Origin: VRUE01 sp963837695
GTDB taxonomy: Bacteria > Actinomycetota > Thermoleophilia > Solirubrobacterales > 70-9
DNA length: 64,000 nucleotides
Direction: 5' to 3'
Assembly (NCBI GenBank): GCA_963837695.1
Contig: CAWINZ010000003.1
Span: forward strand, 1 to 64,000
Position numbers and translations under genes: made by a program. Under the pieces are notes generated by a model, which did no database searches, was not told where the DNA came from, and saw nothing but the letters and a program-made list of their open reading frames with translations. Position 1 is the first letter of the stretch. Each line of letters begins with the position of its first letter. Shown here one piece after another: positions 23,809 through 33,241 of the stretch.

Positions 23809-26259
23809 ATGCCGTCACAGCGGAAATTTCGCTCGATCCTGCCCGACCTTGCGGTGCTCGCTGCGCTGGCGTTTGTGGCGCTTGCACTTGCCGCCCCGGT
23901 CGCCCTCGCCACCGACGCCCGCTACGAGGGGGTCTCCGCGGACGGCGGCGTCGCGGTCTTCAGCACCACCGACAAGCTGGTGTCAGGCGACACCGACACC
24001 CAGCGCGACGTCTACATGCGCAAGTACGAGGAAGGTGTCGGCAACTACGTGACCCGCGAGGTCTCACTCGGCCCGACCGGCGGCAACGACGCCTACCCGG
24101 CCCAGTTCCTCGCGATCAACCCGGCCGGCGACAGGGTCTTCTTCTCGACCCGCGAGCGGCTCACCGCCGCCGACAAAGACAACGCGACCGACATCTACGT
24201 CCGCGACCTGGGGCTGAACACGACCACGCTCGTGACGGCGGGCTCCGCGTCCTGCGCGGCCTTGGGCTGCGGCAACGGCGACGTCGACGCGGGCGCGGTC
24301 GACGGCGGCGCGGTCGACGGCGGCAGCAAGGTCTTCTTCATCAGCAGCGAGAAGCTGGCGGCGCAGGACGGCGACGAAAGCCCCGACGTCTACGTGCGCG
24401 ACCTGGAAGCCGGCACGACCACGCTCGTCTCCGCCGGCGGCTCGCCCTGCTCGGGCAGCTGCGGCTCCGGCGCCAAAGCGGCCTTCTTCCAGGGGGCGTC
24501 GGCGGACGGTTCGAAGGCGATCTTCACCACGGCCGAGTCGCTGGTCAGCGCCGACACGGACAGCGAAGCCGACCTCTACGAGCGCAACCTGACGAGCGGC
24601 GAAACGAAGCTCGTCTCGACCCCGGGCACGGGCCCCGAAGCGTGCCCGGCCGGACACAACTGCGAACCGTCCAACAGCGGTATCTCCGCCGACGGCTCGC
24701 ACGTCTTCTTCGAGACCAACGAACGGATCGCAGCTGGGGACAACGACGACTCCCAGGACGTCTACGACTGGTCGGGTGGCACGGCGAGCCTGGTCTCGAC
24801 CGGTCCCGCCGGGGGGAACGGAACGGCGAACGCGCTCTTCGAGGGCAGCTCCGCGGACGGCTCCAAGGTCTTCTTCGCCAGCGGCGAACAGCTCGTCGCC
24901 GCCGACACCGACGCGGTTCAGGACGTCTACGTCCGCTACGACGGCTCCAGCACCGAACTGGTCTCGGAAGGCGACCCCTCGTGCTCGGGGTCCAACTGCG
25001 GCAACGGGTCGAGCCCCGCCGCGCTGCAGTGGGTCTCGGCCGACGGCGCCGCCGCCGTGATCAGCACCGCCGAACCGCTCACCGCCGAGGACGGTGACGC
25101 GAAGGCGGACGTCTACTCGCGCGCGCTGCCCGGCGGGCCGACCTCGCTCGTCTCCCGTCCCGGGCCGACCTGCACCGACCCCGGCTGCGGCGACGGCAAC
25201 TACAACGCGAGCTTCGCCGGCGCCTCGGCGGACGGCTCCCACATCTTCTTCGTCACCGCCGAAGCGCTGGCGCCGCCGGCCTCCGGCGACTCCACCGGGC
25301 CAGGCGACCGCGACGAACAGACCGACGCCTACGAGCGCAGCGGCGGCCTGACCTCGCTGGTCTCGACCGGCCAGCTGACCGGCTCCGGCCCCTACAGCGG
25401 CAACGGCCCCTTCGACGCCCAGCTCCAGGGGGCCTCCGATGACGGCGCCGTCACCTTCCTCGTCAGCGAAGAACAGCTGACCGCCGAAGACTCCGATGTC
25501 GCCAAAGACGTCTACATGCACGGCGGCGGGGGCACGCTGCTGGTCTCGCGCAGCAACGACCCGACGCTGGAAGCCGAACTCGCCCCGCCCGGCCCGGTGC
25601 TGCAGAGCACCGATCCCGAATCGCCGGCGGCGGCCACCTCGATCCGCGTGCTCGGGACCGAGCCGGTCGAAGGCGCCACGATCAAGCTCTACTCGTCGGC
25701 CAACTGCACCGGCGAGCCGGTCGCCACCGGCACCGCGGTGCAGTTGGAAGAACCCGGCATCCAGGTCACCGTCGCGCGCGAATCGACGACCGTTTTCCAT
25801 GCCATCGCCGAAGCGGAAGGCTTCATCTCGCCCTGCTCGGGAGAAGTCCGCTACCGGCAGGAAGACGAAGAATCGTTTGAAGGCGGAGGCGGAGGTGGAG
25901 GCGAAGGCGGGGGCGGGGGCGGGGGCGGACCGGCCCCGGCGCCGAGGACGACGAGCGCGCCGCAGCTCGGGCCGCTGGTTCCGATCCCGCACGAGGTCCC
26001 CCGCACGCGGATCACCTTCGGGCCGGCCTTCAAGACGCGCATACGCCGTCCGGTCTTCCGCTTCACCGACGCGACCGGTCAGGAGGACACGAAGTTCATC
26101 TGCAAGCTCGACCACAAGGCCTGGAGGTCGTGCAGCTCGCCCCTGAGGCTGCGCAAGGTGGGCCGGGGCAAGCACGTCTTCCGGGTCAAGGGCGTCAACG
26201 CGGTCGGCGTCTGGGAAGCGAAGCCGACCAAGCGCAGGTTCAAGCGGGTGGGAAGGTGA
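23809..26259 (+). CDS. Secreted beta-propeller (TolB/WD40-like) protein
   Basis: An 816-residue exported protein with a signal sequence (residues 1-35). About nine blade-like repeats follow, each with a form of SADGSKVFF, then a D-x-D-x-x-x-DVYVRDL segment and LVS, spanning about 38-580. The acidic D-x-D motifs could bind calcium. A Gly/Glu-rich linker (about 685-710) leads to a C-terminal beta-sandwich (TRITFGPAFKTRIRRPVFRF to the end) with two cysteines. It overlaps the next minor-pilin gene by four bases (GTGA), so it belongs to the pilus operon. An adhesive or calcium-binding surface role is inferred. Confidence 0.75.
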   Translation: MPSQRKFRSILPDLAVLAALAFVALALAAPVALATDARYEGVSADGGVAVFSTTDKLVSGDTDTQRDVYMRKYEEGVGNYVTREVSLGPTGGNDAYPAQFLAINPAGDRVFFSTRERLTAADKDNATDIYVRDLGLNTTTLVTAGSASCAALGCGNGDVDAGAVDGGAVDGGSKVFFISSEKLAAQDGDESPDVYVRDLEAGTTTLVSAGGSPCSGSCGSGAKAAFFQGASADGSKAIFTTAESLVSADTDSEADLYERNLTSGETKLVSTPGTGPEACPAGHNCEPSNSGISADGSHVFFETNERIAAGDNDDSQDVYDWSGGTASLVSTGPAGGNGTANALFEGSSADGSKVFFASGEQLVAADTDAVQDVYVRYDGSSTELVSEGDPSCSGSNCGNGSSPAALQWVSADGAAAVISTAEPLTAEDGDAKADVYSRALPGGPTSLVSRPGPTCTDPGCGDGNYNASFAGASADGSHIFFVTAEALAPPASGDSTGPGDRDEQTDAYERSGGLTSLVSTGQLTGSGPYSGNGPFDAQLQGASDDGAVTFLVSEEQLTAEDSDVAKDVYMHGGGGTLLVSRSNDPTLEAELAPPGPVLQSTDPESPAAATSIRVLGTEPVEGATIKLYSSANCTGEPVATGTAVQLEEPGIQVTVARESTTVFHAIAEAEGFISPCSGEVRYRQEDEESFEGGGGGGGEGGGGGGGGPAPAPRTTSAPQLGPLVPIPHEVPRTRITFGPAFKTRIRRPVFRFTDATGQEDTKFICKLDHKAWRSCSSPLRLRKVGRGKHVFRVKGVNAVGVWEAKPTKRRFKRVGR

Positions 26260-26849
26260 GCCGCCTGCGCCGCCGCCTCGCCGGCCGCGACCGCGAGGCG
26301 GGCCTGACCCTGGTCGAGCTGCTCGTCGCCTCGGCGATGAGCGTGATCCTCGTCGGCGCCGCCTGCACGATGCTGATCAGCGCCGTCCGCCAGCAGCCGA
26401 AGCTGAGCAAGAAGTCACAGGAAATCACCACGGCGCGCTACGTGCTGGAGCGGATGACGCGTGAAATTCGCAACGGCGTCACCGTTTACAGCGCGACCGG
26501 CTCGCAAGTGGAATTCAAGACCCGGGTACGCCGCAGCACCTGTGGCGGCAGCGTCGAGGAAAACCCCAGCACCCCGGCGATCGAATGCCGCGTCACCTAC
26601 TCCTGCACGACCACCGCCTGCACCCGCACCGAGACCGCGCCCGAAGTCCCCGGCAGCAGCGGAACGCCGGTGACCTTCGTCCGCAATCTCGACAGCGACA
26701 AAGTCTTCAACTACGAACCGAGCCCGCCCTCGACGCCGACCTACGTCGGGATCACCCTGCACATCGAAAACCCCGAAGGTGAAGGCGAGCTGACCGTCAC
26801 CGACGGCGCCGGCCTGCGCATCCAGAGCTACCTCAGCGCGGTGAACTGA
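26256..26849 (+). CDS. PilW/GspJ-like minor prepilin
   Basis: A 197-residue minor pilin. The GTG at 26256 is taken as start because GGGAAG precedes it and it gives a normal leader; the cleavage region is AG|LTLVELLVASAMSVILVGAA. Downstream, ARYVLERMTREIRNGV is the conserved helix of PilW/GspJ proteins. Four cysteines occur in the globular part. It overlaps the beta-propeller gene by four bases and is followed one base later by the PilV-like gene. Expected to form part of the tip or priming complex. Confidence 0.85.
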   Translation: MSRLRRRLAGRDREAGLTLVELLVASAMSVILVGAACTMLISAVRQQPKLSKKSQEITTARYVLERMTREIRNGVTVYSATGSQVEFKTRVRRSTCGGSVEENPSTPAIECRVTYSCTTTACTRTETAPEVPGSSGTPVTFVRNLDSDKVFNYEPSPPSTPTYVGITLHIENPEGEGELTVTDGAGLRIQSYLSAVN

Positions 26850-26850
26850 G

Positions 26851-28335
26851 ATGCGCGCCTGGCTCGACAGACGGATGGGAGGCGGCGAGACCGGCCTGAC
26901 GATGATCGAGGTCCTGGTAGCGGCGGTCGTGTTGGTGATGGGCGCGGCGGCGACCTTCGGCGTGCTCGGCGCCGCGACCCAGAACGCGCAGCGGGCGAAG
27001 GCGACGCAGGTGTCGCTCGACCTCGCCCAGGAAGAGATGGAGCGGCTGCACAGCATCCCCTACGACGAACTTGCCGTGAACACGATGCCGGTCGCCTCCT
27101 CTGACCCGAAGAGCCCGAACTCGCGGGTCACCGGCAGCACCTTCGCCCTGCACCGCAGCCCGGCCGGCGCCTACCTGCCGATCGACGTCGACGAAGAAAA
27201 AGGCTTCAGTCCCGAATCGGCATTCCAGACCGGCAAAGGCGACGAAGGCGGCATCGAAGGCACGATCTACCGCTACGTCGTCTGGCGCAACGACCCGAGC
27301 TGCCCACCGACCGAATGCGAAGGCGAAGAGGACTACAAGCAGCTCGTCGTCGCGGTCAGGCCGACGCGCACGGTCAGCCAGGGCGGCCAGGCCGGCTACG
27401 TCGAAGTCCAGTCGGCGGTCACGGCTCCCCCCGACGAAACCGAACTCAGCCACCAGGAAAAAGAAGAACACGAAAAAGAAGAAGAAGAACAGCAGGAAAA
27501 AGAACAGGAAGAAAAAGAAGCCAACGGCGAAGGCGACGTGACCGCCCAACAGTTCTTCCTCGCCGACACGGCCTGCGCGGCGAGTGGCGCGACCGAAAGG
27601 CAGGAAATCGCCGGCGACCACCTGCTCCACAACACGCTCGGCACCTGTGCCAGCGGCCTGCGCACCGGGTCCGAAGAGCCGGGCGCGCCCGACGCGCTGA
27701 TGCTCACCGGCCCGCCGGACCCCTTCCCCGAAGACGAATCGCTGCCGGTGCTCTACGACTACTCCGACGACTTCTACCTCGAGCCGACGCCGGACACCGA
27801 CAAGGGCGTGCAGATCCGCCGCGACGACACCAGCGGCTGCCACTACGACCCGACCGGCGTGACCAACCCCGAGTCCCAGGTCCACCGTTGGGTCACCGAC
27901 CCGATGCCCGAAAAATTCGAAATGGGCGGCAAGGTGACGCTCGAGTTCTACACCCGCACGCTCAACGACGCGCTCTACACGGGGACGCTCTGCGTCTACC
28001 TGTTCGAACGCGAAGAAGAAGACGGGCCCGAAGGCCTGCCGGTCGCCGAAGACACGATGCTTAAAGACGAAGCGACCGGCAACCCCTACTGGACCTACGA
28101 ACCGGAGGGAAACGGCTACTGGCCGCGAAACTCCTGGGCCAAGGTCCGCCTGACGATGGAATTCCGCGAACACCCGCGCTTCGTCCCCAAAGACCACCGG
28201 CTCGGCGTCGCGCTCAGCGTCGACCGCGCCAACACCCCCGCCGACGCGATCCCGATCATGTACGACCACCCCAACTACGCCAGCCGGCTCGAGGTCGACA
28301 CCAGGACCCCGTTCGAAAGCACGTCGGGCGGTTGA
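26851..28335 (+). CDS. PilV-like minor prepilin with large extracellular domain
   Basis: A 494-residue prepilin. The N-terminus has TG|LTMIEVLVAAVVLVMGAAAT and then AQRAKATQVSLDLAQEEMER, as in PilV/GspI. The rest is unusually long: a Glu/Lys-rich coiled-coil stretch (about 200-230, EEEEQQEKEQEEKE) separates the pilin part from a C-terminal beta domain of about 250 residues containing cysteines. Tip-located minor pilins with added adhesive domains are known; that this one is an adhesin is inference. Confidence 0.82.
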   Translation: MRAWLDRRMGGGETGLTMIEVLVAAVVLVMGAAATFGVLGAATQNAQRAKATQVSLDLAQEEMERLHSIPYDELAVNTMPVASSDPKSPNSRVTGSTFALHRSPAGAYLPIDVDEEKGFSPESAFQTGKGDEGGIEGTIYRYVVWRNDPSCPPTECEGEEDYKQLVVAVRPTRTVSQGGQAGYVEVQSAVTAPPDETELSHQEKEEHEKEEEEQQEKEQEEKEANGEGDVTAQQFFLADTACAASGATERQEIAGDHLLHNTLGTCASGLRTGSEEPGAPDALMLTGPPDPFPEDESLPVLYDYSDDFYLEPTPDTDKGVQIRRDDTSGCHYDPTGVTNPESQVHRWVTDPMPEKFEMGGKVTLEFYTRTLNDALYTGTLCVYLFEREEEDGPEGLPVAEDTMLKDEATGNPYWTYEPEGNGYWPRNSWAKVRLTMEFREHPRFVPKDHRLGVALSVDRANTPADAIPIMYDHPNYASRLEVDTRTPFESTSGG

Positions 28336-28338
28336 GCG

Positions 28339-29091
28339 ATGGCGGCTGCTGCGGTCTTCGCCTTCCTCGGGGGGCTCCTCCTCGGCAGCTTCACGACGGT
28401 CGTCGCCCACCGCGTGCCGCGGGGCGAATCGATCGTCGGGCCGCGCTCGCGCTGCCCCGCCTGCGGGGTGCAGATCGCCGCCTACGACAACATCCCGGTC
28501 TTCTCCTGGCTGCTGCTGCGCGGCCGCGCGCGCTGCTGCGGGGCGCCAATCTCGCCGCGCTACCCGCTGACCGAGCTGGCGCTGGGTCTGCTCTACGTGG
28601 CGACGGTCCTCGTCCTCTGGGGCGACGCCGGGGAGATCGCGCTCGGGCTCGTCTTCGTCACGATGCTGCTGGCGGTGACGCTGACCGACCTCGAGAGGCG
28701 CATCGTCCCCAACAAGATCCTCATCGTCGGGGCCGTCCTGGCGGTGGCGATCGCGGCCGTCGCCGATCCGGGCAGCCTGGTTGAGAGGGCGGTCGCCGCC
28801 GCCGCGGCCGGCGGCCTGCTCTTCCTCGTCGCCCTCGCCTACCCGAAGGGCATGGGCCTCGGCGACGTCAAGCTGGCGGCGACGATGGGCCTCTTCCTCG
28901 GCCGCAACGTCGCCCCGGCGATCTTCGTCGCCCTGCTGGCGGGGGCGGCCGTGGGGCTGGCGCTGATCGCGCTCGAAGGGGCCGCGGCGCGCAAGCGGGC
29001 GATCCCATTCGCCCCGTTCCTGGCCCTCGGCGGCGTAGTCGGCCTGCTCGCCGGCGACCAGCTCGTCGAGTGGTATCTGGGCACCTTCTAG
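28339..29091 (+). CDS. pilD: Prepilin peptidase PilD
   Basis: A 250-residue polytopic aspartic protease that cleaves prepilins and methylates the new N-terminus. The N-terminal part has GSFTTVVAHRVPRGESI and the cytoplasmic cysteine domain (CPAC, then RCCGAP in place of the second CxxC). The two catalytic aspartates lie in TDLERRIVPN and GLGDVKLA. Seven to eight hydrophobic segments. Sits between the minor pilins and pilM, three bases after the PilV-like stop. Confidence 0.93.
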   Translation: MAAAAVFAFLGGLLLGSFTTVVAHRVPRGESIVGPRSRCPACGVQIAAYDNIPVFSWLLLRGRARCCGAPISPRYPLTELALGLLYVATVLVLWGDAGEIALGLVFVTMLLAVTLTDLERRIVPNKILIVGAVLAVAIAAVADPGSLVERAVAAAAAGGLLFLVALAYPKGMGLGDVKLAATMGLFLGRNVAPAIFVALLAGAAVGLALIALEGAAARKRAIPFAPFLALGGVVGLLAGDQLVEWYLGTF

Positions 29092-29238
29092 CGCCAATTC
29101 GGGCCCTCCCAGCCCCAAGATGGACGCTTTTACCCCCCATAGGGGACACAACTGTCCATCGTCCGTCCAGGTTCTTCGAGAAATGAGTAGTTGCAGGGCG
29201 AAAGGTCTGGCGCCTTTCTGTCGATCCAGGGAGGGCGG
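29092..29238. other. Structured gap before pilM
   Basis: A 147-base non-coding gap inside the pilus operon. It contains GATGGAC...GTCCATC (29118-29124 with 29154-29160) and GAAAGG...CCTTTC (29201-29206 with 29214-29219), both able to form hairpins, and ends in GGGAGGG, the pilM ribosome-binding site. It may carry an internal promoter. Confidence 0.4.
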
Positions 29239-30369
29239 ATGCGTATTCCAAGCCCTGAACTCAGCCTGCCCCGCATGCCAAGCATGCCGACGCTGCGTCT
29301 CTCCAAGCAGAAGACGAACAGCGTCGTCGGCCTCGATATCGAGGCCGGCAGCATCGCCGCGACCGAGGTCGCCAGCAATGGCTCCATCTCCGTCGGCGCC
29401 TCGGCGATCGGCCCGCTCGACCCAGGCACCTTCCACGAGGGCGAGGTGCTCGACGCCGACCGCCTCGCCGGCGCCCTGAAGGAGCTCTTCGCCGAGCACA
29501 AGCTGGGCAAGCGCGTGCGCCTCGGCGTCGGCAACCAGCGGGTCGTCGTGCGCACCGTGCGGCTGCCCGCGATCGAGGACCACGAGGAAATGGAGGCGGC
29601 AGTCCGCTTCCAGGCCCAGGAGCAGATGCCGATGCCGCTCGACCAGGCCGTGCTCGAGCACCAGGTGGTCGGCGGCGTGCCGGCCGAGGAGGGCAAAGCG
29701 CCGCAGGTGGACGTGATCGTCGTCGCCGCGCGCCGCGACATGGTCGCCTCCTTCCTCGAGCCGATCCGCCGCGCCGGGCTGGAGCCCGTCGGGGTCGACC
29801 TCTCCGCCTTCGCGATGATCCGCGCCCTCGCCGAGGACGCGGCGCCGGTCGCCGAGCCGGGGATGGAGCGCCCGACGGCGGCCGTCCTCTACTGCAGCGT
29901 CGGCGACGTCACCAACCTCGCCGTCGCCCGCGGGCGCTCCTGTCTCTTCACCCGCGTCTCGCACGCCGGCCTGGAGGCGACCGCCGGCGCCCTCGCCGGG
30001 ACGCTCGGGCTGAGCGCCGAACACGCCACGCAGTGGCTCACCCACGTCGGCCTCGAGCTGCCGGTCGACCAGGTCGAGGGCGAGCCGGAGACCGTCGCCC
30101 AGGTCCGCCGGACGCTCGAAGAGGGCGTTGGCGATCTGCTCGACGAGATGCGCCTCTCGCTCGACTACTACGGCGCCCAGGAGGCGGCGCTGCCGGTCGA
30201 GCGGATCGTCCTCTGCGGCCCCGGCAGCGCGATCCCCGGCCTGGCGGCGAGGATGGAAGGCGAGCTCGGCCTGCCGATCGCCTCCCCCCGCCCGGTGGCG
30301 CTCGGCGGCTTCGAGGACGTGGCCGCCGCGCGACTCACGCTTCCCTACGGCCTCGCCCTGGAGCAGTAG
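29239..30369 (+). CDS. pilM: Type IV pilus assembly protein PilM
   Basis: A 376-residue actin-like cytoplasmic ATPase that binds the N-terminal tail of PilN. SVVGLDIEAGSIAATEV is the phosphate-1 region and VLCGPGSAIPGLAARM the adenosine motif. The central AVLYCSVGDVTNLAV is the second phosphate region, with the usual Asp shifted. The start is the ATG at 29239 after GGGAGGGCGG. Followed 4 bases later by pilN. Confidence 0.92.
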   Translation: MRIPSPELSLPRMPSMPTLRLSKQKTNSVVGLDIEAGSIAATEVASNGSISVGASAIGPLDPGTFHEGEVLDADRLAGALKELFAEHKLGKRVRLGVGNQRVVVRTVRLPAIEDHEEMEAAVRFQAQEQMPMPLDQAVLEHQVVGGVPAEEGKAPQVDVIVVAARRDMVASFLEPIRRAGLEPVGVDLSAFAMIRALAEDAAPVAEPGMERPTAAVLYCSVGDVTNLAVARGRSCLFTRVSHAGLEATAGALAGTLGLSAEHATQWLTHVGLELPVDQVEGEPETVAQVRRTLEEGVGDLLDEMRLSLDYYGAQEAALPVERIVLCGPGSAIPGLAARMEGELGLPIASPRPVALGGFEDVAAARLTLPYGLALEQ

Positions 30370-30373
30370 CGCG

Positions 30374-31114
30374 ATGCGCCCCGTCAACCTGATTCCTGCC
30401 GAGGACCGCCGTGGCGACCAGGCGCAGCTGCGCACCGGGCCGCTCGCCTACATCGTCATGGGGACGCTGGTCGCGGCGCTGGTCGGCGTCGCCCTGCTCG
30501 TCCTCACCGGCAACGAGATCTCCGAACGCCAGGACGAAGTCACCACGCTGAAGCGCGAAGACGCCGCCGCTTCGGCCCACGCGGCCCAGCTCGCCTCCTA
30601 CGCCGAGTTCCGCGAACTCAGCGAACAGCGGGTTGCGACCGTGCAGAGCCTCGCCGACAGCCGCTTCGACTGGGAACGGGTGCTGCGCGAGCTGTCCCTG
30701 ATCCTGCCGAGCGACGTCTCGCTGACCGAACTGAGCGCGAACGGCGCCGGCGGCGAAAGCGCGGAAGGCGGCGGCGAAGGGTTCTCGCTGAGTGGACCGT
30801 CGTTGAGCCTGACCGGCTGCGCCGACGGCTACGCGGGCGTGGCCGGTTTCGTCATTGCGCTGAAAGACATCGACGGCGTCACCCGCGTCGGCGTCCAGTC
30901 CACGGCGGAGACCGCCGGAAGCAGCGGATCGGGCGAAGGGGAATGCGGAGGGGGATCGGCGACGGTCGAATTCACGCTCGTCGTCGCCTTCGACGCGGCA
31001 CCCGTGCCGGCGCCCGAAGGCGAAGCGGCGCCGGTCGAAGCGGCGCCCGAAGCCGCGCAGGCGGCATCCAACGAGACCTCGGAAAGTTCCGGCAGCGAAG
31101 CGGAAGGCGGCTGA
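30374..31114 (+). CDS. pilN: Type IV pilus assembly protein PilN
   Basis: A 246-residue bitopic inner-membrane protein. It begins MRPVNLIPAEDRRG, the conserved NLIP motif that docks into PilM, then a membrane helix (about 25-45) and a periplasm-facing coiled coil and ferredoxin-like domain (VLRELSLILPSDVSLTEL). The C-terminal 50 residues are Ala/Glu/Pro-rich and probably disordered. The start at 30374 is fixed by that N-terminal motif. Confidence 0.92.
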   Translation: MRPVNLIPAEDRRGDQAQLRTGPLAYIVMGTLVAALVGVALLVLTGNEISERQDEVTTLKREDAAASAHAAQLASYAEFRELSEQRVATVQSLADSRFDWERVLRELSLILPSDVSLTELSANGAGGESAEGGGEGFSLSGPSLSLTGCADGYAGVAGFVIALKDIDGVTRVGVQSTAETAGSSGSGEGECGGGSATVEFTLVVAFDAAPVPAPEGEAAPVEAAPEAAQAASNETSESSGSEAEGG

Positions 31115-31120
31115 GCCGGG

Positions 31121-31882
31121 ATGAAGGCACTGAAGAAATCGGGCAGCACGACGATCGTGGCGATGCTCGTCGTCGCCGCGCTGGCGATCGCCTTCTGGGT
31201 GCTGCTGCTCAGCCCCAAGCGCGAAGAAGCAGCCAAGCTGGGCGCGCAGATCGAACAGGTCGAATCGTCGCTCTCCCAGCACGAAGCCGAAATCACCGCC
31301 TCCGAAGAAGCGCGCAAGCAGTTCCCGGTCGATTACCAGAAGCTCGTCGTGCTCGGCAAGGCCGTCCCGGCCGGCGACGAAACCGCTTCATTGCTGGTCC
31401 AGGTGAGCGGCATCGCCAAGCGCTCCCACGTCAGGTTCAAAGACATCTCGTTGAGCGCCGAAGGCGGCTCGGGCGAAGCGTCGGAAGCCGCCCCGCCGAC
31501 CGGTGCATCGCCGACCGAGGCCACGGCCTCGCTGCTGCCGCTCGGGGCGACGGTCGGGCCGGGCGGCCTCGCCGTGATGCCCTACACGCTCAGCTTCGAA
31601 GGGACCTTCTTCCAGGTCGCGCGCTTCATCAAGGGTCTCGACTCGCTGGTCAAGACCCAGAATGAAGAGGTCGCCGTCGACGGCCGGCTGATCACGGTCA
31701 ACAGCTTCTCGCTCAGCTCCGGGGAAGCGGAAGCGGGCCCGACCTCGACCCTGAGCGCCTCGTTCAACGTCACCACCTACGTGACCCCGCCCGAACAGGG
31801 CCTGACCGGGGGCGCCTCGCCGGCGAGCCCCGGCGGGTTGTCCGCCACGCCCGCCGCGGCGACGACCGGAGGTGCGCCGTGA
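31121..31882 (+). CDS. pilO: Type IV pilus assembly protein PilO-like
   Basis: A 253-residue bitopic protein with an N-terminal membrane helix (about 12-32), a coiled coil (REEAAKLGAQIEQVESSLSQ) and a PilO-type ferredoxin-like domain (LLVQVSGIAKRSHVRFKDIS; SFEGTFFQVARFIKGLDSLV). It partners PilN. The C-terminal tail is Gly/Ser/Ala-rich. It overlaps the following gene by four bases (GTGA). Confidence 0.88.
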   Translation: MKALKKSGSTTIVAMLVVAALAIAFWVLLLSPKREEAAKLGAQIEQVESSLSQHEAEITASEEARKQFPVDYQKLVVLGKAVPAGDETASLLVQVSGIAKRSHVRFKDISLSAEGGSGEASEAAPPTGASPTEATASLLPLGATVGPGGLAVMPYTLSFEGTFFQVARFIKGLDSLVKTQNEEVAVDGRLITVNSFSLSSGEAEAGPTSTLSASFNVTTYVTPPEQGLTGGASPASPGGLSATPAAATTGGAP

Positions 31883-32733
31883 AGCGGCCGAAGGGACCGG
31901 ACCTGAAGATGCCGGCCGTTCTCGCCGACCTCTACTACGACCTGCGCGAACGGCGACTGCTGCCGTTGATCGCACTCGTGCTCGTCGCGATCGTGGCGAC
32001 GCCGTTCCTGCTCGGTCAGGGATCCGAAGAGGAAGAATCGATCCCGGTCCCGGCGGCGATCCAGGCGTTGAAGGACGGCGGCGCTCAGCGCACCTCGAGC
32101 CTGACCGTGGTCGAGGCGAACCCGGGCCTGCGCGACTACCGCAAGCGCCTGCGCGGGCGCAAGCCGCTCGACCCGTTCAGGAGCTTCGGTAAGCCGAGCC
32201 TCAAGGGGGCCCGGCTCGGCGGCGAATCGGAAGGCGGGGGAGGGGGCTCGTCCGCTCCGACCACCTCGACCTCGACGACGGTCAAGAAGACGCAGACGAC
32301 GAAGACCACGAGCACGACCACGACGGGCGGGTCGAAGGGCTCACAACCTGGCGGGACGAATGGATCGCACGTCGTCTTCTACTCCTTTGCGATCGATGTC
32401 AGGATCGTCAAGACCGTCGACGGCAAGCAGCAGGACCCGATCGTCAAGGAACGGGTCCTGCCGCAGACGCCGCTGCCCGGGGAGAAGACGCCGGTAGTCA
32501 CCTTCATGGGCGGCGCCCGCGACGGGGGCAAGCCCACCGGGAAAGCGCTGCTCCTGGTCAACGATGAAGTCCAGTCGGTGGCGGGCGATGCGAAGTGCCT
32601 CTCCGGCGAGGAAACCTGTCAACTGCTCGAAGTCGAACCGGGATTTCCCGAGGTGCTCACCTACGGCGGGCGCGAAGACAAGTACACGATCACCGTGCTG
32701 AAGTTCGGTCTGGTCGTCACCGGTCATAGTTGA
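31879..32733 (+). CDS. PilP-position pilus assembly protein
   Basis: A 284-residue protein with one membrane helix near residues 31-50, a linker of about 60 residues rich in Gly, Ser and Thr (STSTTVKKTQTTKTTSTTTT), and a C-terminal beta domain (HVVFYSFAIDVRIVKTVDGK onward) with two cysteines (CLSGEETC). Its place after pilO suggests the role PilP plays elsewhere, but it lacks a lipobox and sequence similarity I can recognise. GTG start overlapping pilO. Last gene of the pilus locus. Confidence 0.65.
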   Translation: MKRPKGPDLKMPAVLADLYYDLRERRLLPLIALVLVAIVATPFLLGQGSEEEESIPVPAAIQALKDGGAQRTSSLTVVEANPGLRDYRKRLRGRKPLDPFRSFGKPSLKGARLGGESEGGGGGSSAPTTSTSTTVKKTQTTKTTSTTTTGGSKGSQPGGTNGSHVVFYSFAIDVRIVKTVDGKQQDPIVKERVLPQTPLPGEKTPVVTFMGGARDGGKPTGKALLLVNDEVQSVAGDAKCLSGEETCQLLEVEPGFPEVLTYGGREDKYTITVLKFGLVVTGHS

Positions 32734-32843
32734 GTCGATTGCCTCGTCTGAGGCGACCATAACTTCAGTAAGTGAAGCATTGGCGCTAAACTCGCTCTAG
32801 CGAGCCGATCTAAACTGAGCCGGCTCCTGCCGAAGGTCCCCAA

Positions 32844-33182
32844 ATGAGCGCTGAGAGCAACTCCCGTTGTCCTGTCTGCCGCACCGCCGACGTCGTCTGC
32901 GGCAAGTGGACGCTCCTCGTCATCCGCGATCTGGCGGCGGGTTGCAGTCGCTTCTGCGAGCTCGAGCGCTCGCTGGAGGGGATCAGTCCGCGCACCCTCT
33001 CGTTGCGCCTGCGAGCGCTCGAAGAGGAGGGGATCGTCACACGCAACACCTTCCCCGAGGTCCCGCCCCGGGTCGAGTACGCGCTGACCGAGAAGGGCGA
33101 GGCGCTGGTGCCGCTGATCGAGGACATGCGGCGCTACGGCAGCCGCTGGCTGCTTGAAGGGCCGGCCGCGGTTCCCGCATAG
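32844..33182 (+). CDS. HxlR-family transcriptional regulator
   Basis: A 112-residue winged-helix protein. CPVCRTADVVCGKWTLLVIR matches the HxlR entry with its N-terminal cysteines, RFCELERSLEGISPRTLSLR is the recognition helix and LEEEGIVTRNTFPEVPPRVE the wing. The cysteines may sense oxidants or aldehydes. Short palindromes upstream (CTTCA/TGAAG near 32763-32777 and CTCGCT-CT-AGCGAG at 32791-32804) could be its own operators. Confidence 0.85.
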   Translation: MSAESNSRCPVCRTADVVCGKWTLLVIRDLAAGCSRFCELERSLEGISPRTLSLRLRALEEEGIVTRNTFPEVPPRVEYALTEKGEALVPLIEDMRRYGSRWLLEGPAAVPA

Positions 33183-33241
33183 CCCCTTGCAAGGTGGGTT
33201 GCAGGCGCAGGAGCGGTGTCTGATGGGGGAAAGCTGGGGAT

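Noticed and set aside
24064..26175. 703-codon frame opposite the beta-propeller gene
   Set aside because: Complement of repeated SADGS...DVY codons; no independent start or signal.
29201..29219. GAAAGG/CCTTTC hairpin considered as a second cyclic-dinucleotide riboswitch
   Set aside because: Neither GGCAAACC nor CGCAAAGC is present; only a simple hairpin remains.
26833..30435. 1200-codon open frame on the minus strand over the minor pilins, pilD and pilM
   Set aside because: It lies opposite several genes with clear motifs; its composition is that of an antisense frame in GC-rich DNA.
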